Below, piece by piece: positions 1 to 5,259 of a DNA stretch of 6,600 nt (position 1 is the stretch's first letter; each line of letters opens with the position of its first letter). The position numbers and the translations under genes are program-made. The notes under the pieces are model-generated. The model did not search any database, had not been told where the DNA came from, and saw nothing but the letters and a program-made list of their open reading frames with translations. Origin of the DNA: Bryobacterales bacterium (GTDB lineage Bacteria; Acidobacteriota; Terriglobia; Bryobacterales; Bryobacteraceae); assembly GCA_003142355.1 (NCBI GenBank), contig PLMF01000247.1:16581-23180 (forward strand), in the 5' to 3' direction.

Positions 1-92
1 AAGGCGCCGGGGGCGATGAGCGCCATGGCGTTCATCGTCAGACCAGTCAAGCCCAGAGTCTTTTGCATTGTGACTTCGCTGTTATCTGCCAT
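1..92 (-). CDS. APC-family amino-acid permease, N-terminal fragment (runs off the left edge)
   Basis: Only the first 30 codons are inside the window. The reading starts at ATG (92-90) with MADNSEVTMQKTLGLTGLTM and continues NAMALIAPGA. A short polar start, then K-x-L-G-L-x-x-L-x-x-N-A-M-A-x-I-A-P-G, matches the beginning of membrane segment 1 in APC-superfamily amino-acid permeases, where this glycine-rich unwound helix contributes to substrate binding. It would be an inner-membrane symporter for an amino acid or amine; the substrate cannot be read from this fragment. An AAGGAG ribosome-binding site (107-102) lies 9 nt before the start, and its first bases are the stop codon of the porin gene upstream, with only 13 bp between the genes. 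The permease is therefore almost certainly co-transcribed with the porin and may be translationally coupled to it. The family call rests on a short stretch and is moderate. Confidence 0.6.
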   Translation of the reverse strand, partial: MADNSEVTMQKTLGLTGLTMNAMALIAPGA

Positions 93-99
93 ATATGTT

Positions 100-108
100 C
101 TCTCCTTA
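100..108 (-). promoter_or_regulatory. Ribosome-binding site of the permease, overlapping the porin stop codon
   Basis: Read on the minus strand, TAAGGAGAG holds the porin stop codon TAA (108-106) and a strong Shine-Dalgarno AAGGAG (107-102) in overlap. A ribosome terminating on the porin would sit on the permease initiation site, the usual arrangement for stop-start coupling. Confidence 0.6.
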
Positions 109-1200
109 CTTCTTCGGCCCAAAGAACACGACCATTCCGAGCAGGACCGTCGGCTGGCTCTTGGAGCTGCCGTTGTTCTTCTGGAAGAACGCCTGGTTCG
201 ACCAGTCGTCGCGGAACTCGAGCCGGCTCAGCAGGAAGGTTGTCATCTTGTATTCACCGGTCAGCGTGAATTCCTTGAGCGACTGCGCCGTGCCGGTGGT
301 AAACCCGTCCATGTCGTCGAACCACTCCAGGCGTGGAGCGATCGCGAACTTCTTGGTTACTGCGAAACGCGCCGCGGCGGCGATGCCGGTCCACTGGCTG
401 GCTCCCGCGCCGATGTTCTTATCGCGCCCGTAGTCGAAGTTGATGTAGTAGCTGATCTTGTCGGTGGGGTTGACCAGCACCGTGGTGTCGTACAGGTGGC
501 GCAGCCCCTTAGTCGTGCCGACCTTCTCCGGACCGCCGTAATAGACGCTGGTCCAGGTGACCTTCCTCCATGCATAGGCTCCGTTGAGCCCGACCGTCTT
601 GCCGCTGTTGAGGGGTTCGACGTTGTTCCAGCCCTGCACTAATTGCACGCCGCCCGTAAAATGGGGGCCGACCGGAAATGAAGCGCGGACGCCGAAGTGG
701 TAATAGGGAATCGCCCAGGCGAAGAGCAGCGACCTGGAGTAATTCCAGTTCTGGTTGGTCTCGATGACTTCGGCGCCGGCGGACGTCACGAACTCGCCGG
801 CATCCACCTCGACACCGTGCCATGACTTCGGCTTGAAGCTGACATAGGCCTGCTTGACGTACTTCCAGTCTTCCGGATCCCTGTTGCCCGCGTGGATGAT
901 ATCGAAATCCTCTCCGAAGCCGGCGTCGAGATGAAATCCGACTGGACCGGGCGCGTGGTCGATGGTCAGCATGCCCATGCCAAGGTGCACGGTATTGGCG
1001 CGCACATCGAAGTTCCGGAGGCCGTTGAATCCGGATGCGGGGCTGTTGAAGTTCGCGTCCACATAACCGTCGGCCATCACACTGAAGTCGGTGCCCCAGT
1101 GCGTCCAGTTCGACGGAGGAGGAGTTTGCGCCGCGGGGGGATCGTCCGCCGCCATCCCCAGGGACACGGTTAAGAGAATAGCTACACATATCTTCCGCAT
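106..1200 (-). CDS. Outer-membrane beta-barrel porin, BBP2/OmpL-like family
   Basis: A complete 364-residue protein. It starts with a Sec signal peptide: MRK, a hydrophobic core at residues 4-16, and a likely signal peptidase I cleavage after Ala17 or Ala18. The only Cys (residue 5) lies inside the core, so it is not a lipoprotein. A Pro-rich linker (21-29) follows, then alternating aromatic/polar beta strands to the end. Residues 131-178 (EVDAGEFVTSAGAEVIETNQ, then NWNYSRSLLF, PYYHFGVRASFPVG) are what I recognise as the core of the putative beta-barrel porin-2 family. The C terminus is VVFFGPKK, so the last strand does not end in the usual terminal Phe. The start at ATG 1200 has GGGAG (1212-1208) 7 nt upstream. 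Its stop codon overlaps the ribosome-binding site of a permease, suggesting an import pair: porin for the outer membrane, permease for the inner. Substrate unknown. Confidence 0.85.
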   Translation of the reverse strand: MRKICVAILLTVSLGMAADDPPAAQTPPPSNWTHWGTDFSVMADGYVDANFNSPASGFNGLRNFDVRANTVHLGMGMLTIDHAPGPVGFHLDAGFGEDFDIIHAGNRDPEDWKYVKQAYVSFKPKSWHGVEVDAGEFVTSAGAEVIETNQNWNYSRSLLFAWAIPYYHFGVRASFPVGPHFTGGVQLVQGWNNVEPLNSGKTVGLNGAYAWRKVTWTSVYYGGPEKVGTTKGLRHLYDTTVLVNPTDKISYYINFDYGRDKNIGAGASQWTGIAAAARFAVTKKFAIAPRLEWFDDMDGFTTGTAQSLKEFTLTGEYKMTTFLLSRLEFRDDWSNQAFFQKNNGSSKSQPTVLLGMVVFFGPKK

Positions 1201-1419
1201 GTCATTGCTCCCATAAAATGAAGTGAGTGCTCAGCGACTAAGCTGTGCCTTGCTTATGGCCATGCGGACTGGGCGGCCAATCGTGACGGGTAACAGCATT
1301 TAATTTAGCCGTTCCCGGGCGCAAAAGCGAATAGATAATTTCTATGGGAATCATTCAAAGATTCCTGTAGGTAGGCTCGCACTCCGCCGTGCGCTATCGG
1401 TTATCCTGAATTTGGCGCT
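1201..1419. promoter_or_regulatory. Divergent intergenic region between the porin operon and the sORF-amt-glnA genes
   Basis: These 219 bp must hold the promoters of both transcription units, which point away from each other. It is visibly more AT-rich than the flanking genes around 1298-1363. A possible sigma-70 -10 hexamer for the plus strand is GATAAT (1334-1339), but no good -35 pairs with it. I found no convincing sigma-54 -24/-12 element on either strand. Several short dyads lie in 1332-1393 and are listed separately. The porin ribosome-binding site GGGAG is at 1212-1208. Confidence 0.45.
1332..1393. promoter_or_regulatory. Cluster of short dyads, candidate operator or leader structure upstream of the sORF-amt genes
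   Basis: Three inverted repeats lie in a row: ATAGA-N5-TCTAT (1332-1346), GGAATC-N7-GATTCC (1347-1365, six perfect base pairs) and CGCAC-N6-GTGCG (1378-1393). The first surrounds the only plausible -10 hexamer. The second has the size and spacing of a binding site for a dimeric repressor or activator. Any of these could arise by chance in 200 bp; three back to back in the only regulatory region makes a role plausible but unproven. Confidence 0.3.
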
Positions 1420-1599
1420 ATGAAAATTGCCGGTTTTCTGCTGCTCCTGGCGGGATGGGGTATCGTCCTGAGCGCCATCGCGCTTCTCAGGTCGTCTGCG
1501 CCAATCGCCGGCTTTGTGACGGCTGGAACGGGCGTGGAAGTGCTCGGCCTGGTCCTGGTGATCCGCTCCCACCGCCTTCTTCGGAGGGAGAGGAGATGA
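1420..1599 (+). CDS. Small two-helix membrane protein (59 aa) overlapping the amt start
   Basis: I do not recognise a named family. The ORF reads MKIAGFLLLLAGWGIVLSAI at its start, followed by ALLRSSAPIAGFVTAGTGVE and VLGLVLVIRSHRLLRRERR to the stop. It shows two hydrophobic segments (about residues 3-23 and 28-48) separated by a short RSSAP turn, and a strongly basic 11-residue tail, so both termini are probably cytoplasmic. It has no cleavable signal peptide. Its stop TGA (1597-1599) overlaps the amt start in the sequence ATGA, and the amt ribosome-binding site lies in its last codons, so translation of the two is very likely coupled. Its own ribosome-binding site is weak. Codon use is GC-rich at third positions as in the neighbours. 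A reasonable guess is a small partner or regulator of the Amt trimer, but nothing in the sequence proves that. Confidence 0.7.
   Translation: MKIAGFLLLLAGWGIVLSAIALLRSSAPIAGFVTAGTGVEVLGLVLVIRSHRLLRRERR
1583..1595 (+). promoter_or_regulatory. Ribosome-binding site of amt inside the small upstream ORF
   Basis: GGAGGGAGAGGAG directly precedes the ATG at 1596. GGAGG at 1583-1587 leaves an 8-nt spacer, close to optimal. This decides the amt start: the longer in-frame reading from ATG 1455 lacks such a signal and would add 47 non-membrane residues in a frame that competes with the sORF. Confidence 0.7.
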
Positions 1600-2876
1600 C
1601 CGAAACAACCACGGCGCTTTGTGTTCTGCTCATCTTCCTGGTTCCACTTGCCGCCGCGGGACTCTCGCTGATCAACGCGGGCTTGGGCCGCTCGCGGAGC
1701 GCGGCGCATTCCATGCTGTCTTCGCTCGCGGTTCTTGCCGTCGCGGTCCTGGTGTACTTCCTCTGCGGGTTCTCTTGGCAGGGGTTTGCGGCCGGGCCCG
1801 CGCATATCGTCACGGTGGCCGGGAGATCGTGGAACTGGATTGCGGCCGAACCGTTTCTTCTTCGAGGACTGCAGTCGGGCGGTTCCGCGGCTTCGCTGGC
1901 GGCGTTGCTGCAGATGTTCAGCGTGGGCCTGGCGGCGCTGATTCCACTGGGCGCCGGAACCGACCGCTGGCGATTGGGCGCCGCCTGCGCGTCCACCGCT
2001 CTTCTGGCCGGCTGCACCTACCCGATATTCGCTCACTGGGTGTGGGGCGGCGGGTGGCTGGCGCAACTGGGAGTGAATTGCGGCCTGGGACGCGGCTTTT
2101 TGGATGCCGGCGGCGCCGGTTGCATTCAAGCGGTGGGTGGCCTCACGGCCTGGTCAATCGCTTGTATCTTGGGACCCAGGCGGGGCAAGTACGCCATGGA
2201 CGGCGCGCCGGCAGCCATTCCCGGCCACAACGCCGTGCTGGTTCTGTTGGGCTGTTTCCTGGCGCTGCTGGGGTGGTTCGGTTTGAACTGTGCGGGCTCG
2301 ATCCTGAACGCCAGCGCCGCGCCGGGAGCGGTGGCGGGCGTCGCCATCGACACCATGCTCGCGGCCGCCACGGCCGCGCTGGCGGCCGCGGCCATCACGC
2401 GGGCGCGCTTCGGCCGGCCGGATGCTTCCCTCTGCGCCAATGGATGGGTGGGCGGGTTGGTGGCCAGCAGCGCCGCGTGCGCTTTCCTCACCCCGGCGGC
2501 GGCGGTCCTGACTGGACTGGTGGCCGGAACGATGGTCACGTTCTCGGTCGAGTGGCTGGATATACACCTCGGAGTGGACGACCCGGCGGGCTCCATTTCG
2601 GTGCATGCCCTCGGCGGTATCTGGGGCCTGCTGGCGCTCGGCATTCTCGCCCGCATCCCCGGCGATTCAGGCCAGTTCGTGGCGCAACTGGTGGGCGTTG
2701 CGACCCTCCTCGGTTTTGTTCTGCCGCTGACCTACTCCCTGAACTGGCTCTTGAACCGGTTCTACCCCCAGCGGGTGCCGGCCGAGGGCGAGCGGCAAGG
2801 CATGGACCTGTACGAGCTGGGAGCCGGCGCGTACCCCGAATTCGTCATCCACCGTGAGGACTTGACCCAGGGATAA
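1596..2876 (+). CDS. amt: Divergent ammonium transporter (Amt/MEP/Rh family)
   Basis: A 426-residue polytopic inner-membrane protein with about 11 expected helices. Amt landmarks in order: a MF gate segment with Phe108; AHWVWGGGWL (146-155, the Trp of the external site); GFLDAGG (167-173, the conserved Asp170); ILGPRRGKY (191-199); the half-gate helix GWFGLN (226-231); DPAGSISVHALGGIWG (329-344) with the second pore His at 337; and the family C-terminal tail EGERQGMDLYELG...AYPEF (397-415) that in other members couples the subunits and meets PII. Differences from E. coli AmtB: the first twin-His residue (His168) is Gln178 (CAA, 2127-2129), the gate Phe215 is Leu230, and the usual GALAER becomes GAGTDR (119-124). 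Family membership is firm; whether it conducts ammonium normally or acts as a sensor is not. It overlaps the upstream small ORF and lies 165 bp before glnA. Confidence 0.9.
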   Translation: MTETTTALCVLLIFLVPLAAAGLSLINAGLGRSRSAAHSMLSSLAVLAVAVLVYFLCGFSWQGFAAGPAHIVTVAGRSWNWIAAEPFLLRGLQSGGSAASLAALLQMFSVGLAALIPLGAGTDRWRLGAACASTALLAGCTYPIFAHWVWGGGWLAQLGVNCGLGRGFLDAGGAGCIQAVGGLTAWSIACILGPRRGKYAMDGAPAAIPGHNAVLVLLGCFLALLGWFGLNCAGSILNASAAPGAVAGVAIDTMLAAATAALAAAAITRARFGRPDASLCANGWVGGLVASSAACAFLTPAAAVLTGLVAGTMVTFSVEWLDIHLGVDDPAGSISVHALGGIWGLLALGILARIPGDSGQFVAQLVGVATLLGFVLPLTYSLNWLLNRFYPQRVPAEGERQGMDLYELGAGAYPEFVIHREDLTQG

Positions 2877-3041
2877 GTTAAACGGTGTGTACAACTTAGC
2901 TCCAACCAAAAAGTCCATCGCGCCTATCGATTTTTTCTATTTGGAGGAATCGCCGGCTTGCCCCTAAAATTGAAAGGGGTCATGTGTGGCTCGCCCAGGG
3001 TTTTCGAGCCGCCGCATCCAAGCAATCCTAAGGAGATACAA
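2877..3041 (+). promoter_or_regulatory. Intergenic leader of glnA, with a possible sigma-70 promoter and hairpins
   Basis: A candidate promoter is TTGGAG (2941-2946), an 18-bp spacer and TAAAAT (2965-2970, five of six to consensus); the -35 is poor. Three structures are visible: TAAGTT-N13-AACTTA beginning at the amt stop codon (2874-2898), CCCCT-N9-AGGGG (2961-2979) overlapping the -10, and the perfect GGCTCG-N11-CGAGCC hairpin (2988-3010). A T6 tract (2931-2936) follows only a 4-bp stem (ATCG/CGAT), so an intrinsic terminator between amt and glnA is doubtful, and amt-glnA read-through is possible. No sigma-54 site was found. Confidence 0.35.
2988..3010 (+). other. 6-bp perfect hairpin in the glnA leader
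   Basis: GGCTCG (2988-2993) and CGAGCC (3005-3010) are perfect reverse complements separated by 11 nt, with 19 nt left before the glnA ribosome-binding site AAGGAG (3030-3035). It is followed by no T-run, so it is not a terminator. It could affect mRNA stability or initiation; chance occurrence cannot be excluded. Confidence 0.35.
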
Positions 3042-4451
3042 GTGAATCCTAAAGAAGTGTTGGAATTTTCCAAGAAGAACGATGCCAAGCAACTCGACCT
3101 GCGGTTCACCGACATTCCGGGTTTGCAGCATCACGTTTCGTACCCGATGAGCGAGGTTGACGAAAGCAGCTTCGAAGAGGGCTTCGGCATGGATGGATCG
3201 AGCATCCGCGGTTGGGCGGCGATCCACGAGAGCGACATGCTCCTGATTCCCGATCCGGAAACCGCGGTCATGGATCCTTTCGCCGAGACCCCCACCCTGG
3301 TGATGATCGGGAACGCCAAGGACCCGGTCACCAAGCAGCGCTACGAGCGCGACCCGCGCTGGATTGGCCAGAAGGCCGAGCTCTACCTGAAGAACAGCGG
3401 CATTGCCGACACCGCCTATTTCGGCGCGGAAGCCGAATTCTTCATTTTCGACAACGTCAGCTTCGATCAGAATCAGCACGAGGGTTACTACTTCATCGAC
3501 GCCGAGGAAGGGCGCTGGAATTCGGGCCGGCGGGAGAACAACCTGGGCTATCGCCCGCGCTACAAGGAAGGCTACTTCCCGGTGCCGCCCACGGACCATT
3601 ACCAGGACCTGCGCAGCGAGATGGTGCAGACCATGATCAAGTGCGGGTTGAACATCGAGTGCCACCATCACGAAGTGGCCACCGGAGGCCAGACCGAAAT
3701 CGACCAGCGGTTCGACAAGCTGGTGAAGTCGGCGGACAACATGATGCTGTTCAAGTACATCGTCCGCAACGTGGCCAACCAGTACGGCAAGACCGTGACC
3801 TTCATGCCCAAGCCGCTGTTTGCGGATAACGGCAGCGGGATGCACGTGCACCAGAGCCTGTGGAATGGCAGCAAGGCGCTGTTCGCCGGTGACGGCTATG
3901 CCGGTTTCAGCCAGCTCGGGCTGTATTACATCGGCGGGCTGCTGAAGCACGCGCGGGGCCTCTCGGCGATCATCGCGCCCACCACCAACAGCTACAAGCG
4001 GCTGGTGCCGGGGTACGAGGCGCCGGTGAACCTGGCGTATTCGCGGCGCAACCGGTCGGCGGCATGCCGCATACCGATGTACTCCGCCAGCCCCAAGGCC
4101 AAGCGCGTGGAATTCCGGCCACCGGACCCGGCGGCGAACCCGTACCTGGCTTTCGCGGCCATGCTGATGGCGGGGCTGGACGGGGTCCTGAACAAGGTCG
4201 ACCCTGGCGAGCCTCTGGACAAGGACATTTACGACTTGTCGCCGGAAGAGATGAAGAGCGTGCCGTCGATGCCGGGCTCGCTGGAAGAAGCGCTGAGCTG
4301 TCTGGAAGAAGATCACGCGTTTTTGCTGCGTGGCGACGTCTTCACCGAAGAACTGATCGAGACGTTCATCGACTACAAGCGCAAGAACGAAGCGGACGCG
4401 GTGCGTCTGCGCCCGCACCCCTACGAGTTCGCCCTGTACTACGATATCTAG
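3042..4451 (+). CDS. glnA: Glutamine synthetase type I (adenylylation-regulated)
   Basis: It makes glutamine from glutamate, ammonia and ATP in a cytoplasmic dodecamer. The 469 residues equal the length of the enterobacterial enzyme. Visible landmarks: [11 protein letters not shown] (48-58, Asp51); GAEAEFF (128-134, metal ligands Glu130 and Glu132); [14 protein letters not shown] (208-221, Glu211 and Glu219); NGSGMHVH (263-270, His268); [15 protein letters not shown] (316-330, Arg320 and flap Glu326); NRSAACRIP (337-345); [14 protein letters not shown] (355-368, Glu357 and Arg359); and [11 protein letters not shown] (393-403), whose Tyr397 is the adenylylation site. That marks a GSI-beta enzyme controlled by GlnE, encoded downstream. 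I chose the GTG start at 3042 because AAGGAG lies 6 nt before it and [12 protein letters not shown] is the usual GlnA beginning; in-frame ATG 2982 or TTG 2958 would add 20 or 28 residues unlike the family. Confidence 0.97.
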   Translation: MNPKEVLEFSKKNDAKQLDLRFTDIPGLQHHVSYPMSEVDESSFEEGFGMDGSSIRGWAAIHESDMLLIPDPETAVMDPFAETPTLVMIGNAKDPVTKQRYERDPRWIGQKAELYLKNSGIADTAYFGAEAEFFIFDNVSFDQNQHEGYYFIDAEEGRWNSGRRENNLGYRPRYKEGYFPVPPTDHYQDLRSEMVQTMIKCGLNIECHHHEVATGGQTEIDQRFDKLVKSADNMMLFKYIVRNVANQYGKTVTFMPKPLFADNGSGMHVHQSLWNGSKALFAGDGYAGFSQLGLYYIGGLLKHARGLSAIIAPTTNSYKRLVPGYEAPVNLAYSRRNRSAACRIPMYSASPKAKRVEFRPPDPAANPYLAFAAMLMAGLDGVLNKVDPGEPLDKDIYDLSPEEMKSVPSMPGSLEEALSCLEEDHAFLLRGDVFTEELIETFIDYKRKNEADAVRLRPHPYEFALYYDI

Positions 4452-4483
4452 GCGAAGCCGACAGTTGGACTGGAAGCCGTCTA

Positions 4484-4708
4484 TTCGACGCGGAGCCGCG
4501 GAGCCGCGGAGAAACACGCGGAGAAGAACCAAGCAAGTTAGAACCTGAGAGCGCAGAGGAAGCGGAGGCAATGGCGGCTATTGTCTCCAATTTTCCTCTG
4601 CCCTCGGTTTTTCACGATTCTCCGCTCCCTCCGCGGCCTCAGGTTTTGACTTTATTCTCCTATTTCTTCTCCGCGTCTTCCTCAGCGTCTCCGCGTCTCC
4701 GCGTCGAA
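4484..4708. repeat. 225-bp nested inverted repeat of CGCGGAG-like units
   Basis: Outer arms 4484-4528 and 4664-4708 are 45 nt each and match as reverse complements at 40 of 45 positions without gaps. Inner arms 4542-4567 and 4620-4645 (26 nt each, starting AACCTGAG on the left) match at 22 of 26. The centre 4568-4619 is an unpaired loop. Within the outer arms an 8-nt unit, CGCGGAG plus A or C, repeats in tandem (CGCGGAGC CGCGGAGC CGCGGAG on the left). Transcribed, it would fold into one long interrupted hairpin. The arms resemble the CGCGGAGA-type intergenic repeats I recall as scattered through several environmental bacterial phyla; that recollection is not tested here. It has no transposase gene and no clear target-site duplication. 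It could also stop transcription from glnA. Confidence 0.8.
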
Positions 4709-4728
4709 AAAGAATTATCCTATTAAGT

Positions 4729-4741
4729 CCGGCTCTGCCGG
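4729..4741 (+). other. Small GC hairpin in the MOSC gene leader
   Basis: CCGGC-TCT-GCCGG is a perfect 5-bp GC stem with a 3-nt loop, ending 10 nt before the ribosome-binding site GGAGG (4752-4756). It has no T-run and is not a terminator; a role is not demonstrated. Confidence 0.3.
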
Positions 4742-4761
4742 GTCGCACAGCGGAGGTCCTC

Positions 4762-5256
4762 ATGCAAGGCTCCATCGTCCAAGTCAGCATTTCGCTCGGA
4801 GGTCTCCCGAAGCGCGCTGTTTCGGGAGGCCTCATCACCCCCCTGGGCATCGAAGGCGACCTTCACGCCCATCCCGGCATACACGGCGGCCCTAATAAAG
4901 CCATCCTCCTGATTGCCTCCGAAGTAATCGACGAACTCATCGCGCGCGGCTATCCTCTGTTCCACGGAGCGCTGGGCGAGAACCTCACCACGCGCGGCAT
5001 TACCATCCGCGACATCCGCATCGGCGATCGACTGCGCGCCGGCGGCGCCACCCTCGAGATCACCGGGCCGCGCAACCCCTGCTCGGCGCTGGATATTTAC
5101 GGCGAATCGCTCAAAGAAGAAATCTCCGACGGCCGCGTGCGGGCGCTCGACCACACTTCGCCGCGCTGGGGCATGAGCGGTTTCTATGCCAGCGTGGTGG
5201 CGCCCGGCCCGGTGCGTCCGAACGATATAATCTCAGTCGTGGCCAAGTTGGCCTGA
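4762..5256 (+). CDS. MOSC-domain protein, YiiM-like
   Basis: A complete 164-residue single-domain protein. MOSC (molybdenum cofactor sulfurase C-terminal) domains bind or transfer sulfur in connection with the molybdenum cofactor; stand-alone relatives such as YiiM help reduce N-hydroxylated bases. Features seen: IEGDLHAHPGIHGGPNKAIL (30-49), the family H-G-G-x-x-K-A segment; GALGENLTTRGI (69-80); IGDRLRAGGATLEITGPRNP (87-106); and the single conserved Cys107 in RNPCSALD, the expected sulfur-carrying residue. There is no signal peptide or membrane segment, so it is cytoplasmic. The start ATG has GGAGG 5 nt upstream. glnE follows after 3 bp in the same frame, so the two are surely co-transcribed. 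A functional link to nitrogen control is not evident; it may be a passenger in the operon. Confidence 0.9.
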   Translation: MQGSIVQVSISLGGLPKRAVSGGLITPLGIEGDLHAHPGIHGGPNKAILLIASEVIDELIARGYPLFHGALGENLTTRGITIRDIRIGDRLRAGGATLEITGPRNPCSALDIYGESLKEEISDGRVRALDHTSPRWGMSGFYASVVAPGPVRPNDIISVVAKLA

Positions 5257-5259
5257 CGC

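Larger units (their letters stand above)
4452..4761. other. 310-bp gene-free region between glnA and the MOSC gene
   Basis: No reading frame here resembles a protein; frames that cross it are extensions of shadows of glnA or of the MOSC gene. Most of it (4484-4708) is a nested inverted repeat described separately. The remainder comprises a 32-bp lead-in after the glnA stop, an AT-rich stretch 4705-4725 that might hold a promoter for the MOSC gene (no clear -35/-10 pair), a small hairpin at 4729-4741, and the MOSC ribosome-binding site GGAGG (4752-4756). Confidence 0.6.

Noticed and set aside
1201..1419. Sigma-54 (-24/-12) promoter for the porin or amt units
   Set aside because: The closest match on the minus strand (AGGCAC followed by TCGC) has the GG-to-GC spacing one base too long and a mismatched -12; nothing better on the plus strand.
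1455..1595. Upstream extension of amt to ATG 1455
   Set aside because: It would add 47 hydrophilic residues with no Amt similarity, has no good ribosome-binding site, and covers the sORF in another frame; ATG 1596 has GGAGG at 8 nt.
1619..2857. A 412-codon open frame overlapping amt on the same strand
   Set aside because: Arg/Gly-rich frame-shift shadow of amt with no membrane segments or motif.
2917..2936. Intrinsic terminator after amt (ATCG/CGAT stem then T6)
   Set aside because: The stem is only 4 bp with a 7-nt loop, too weak to call despite the T tract.
2877..3041. A glutamine riboswitch (glnA RNA motif) in the glnA leader
   Set aside because: I looked for the conserved core of that motif and did not see it; only simple short hairpins are present.
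2964..4571. A 535-codon open frame on the minus strand opposite glnA
   Set aside because: It is the mirror of strongly biased glnA codons in GC-rich DNA; its product is Arg/Val/His-rich with no recognisable domain, and glnA on the plus strand is beyond doubt.
4481..4724. CTATT at both sides of the palindromic element (4481-4485 and 4720-4724) as a target-site duplication
   Set aside because: The right copy is 11 bp outside the arm while the left abuts it; a 5-mer match is expected by chance.
4064..4726. A 220-codon plus-strand frame running from glnA through the repeat region
   Set aside because: Out-of-frame shadow of glnA that continues into the repeat; Arg/Gly-rich, no motif, no ribosome-binding site.
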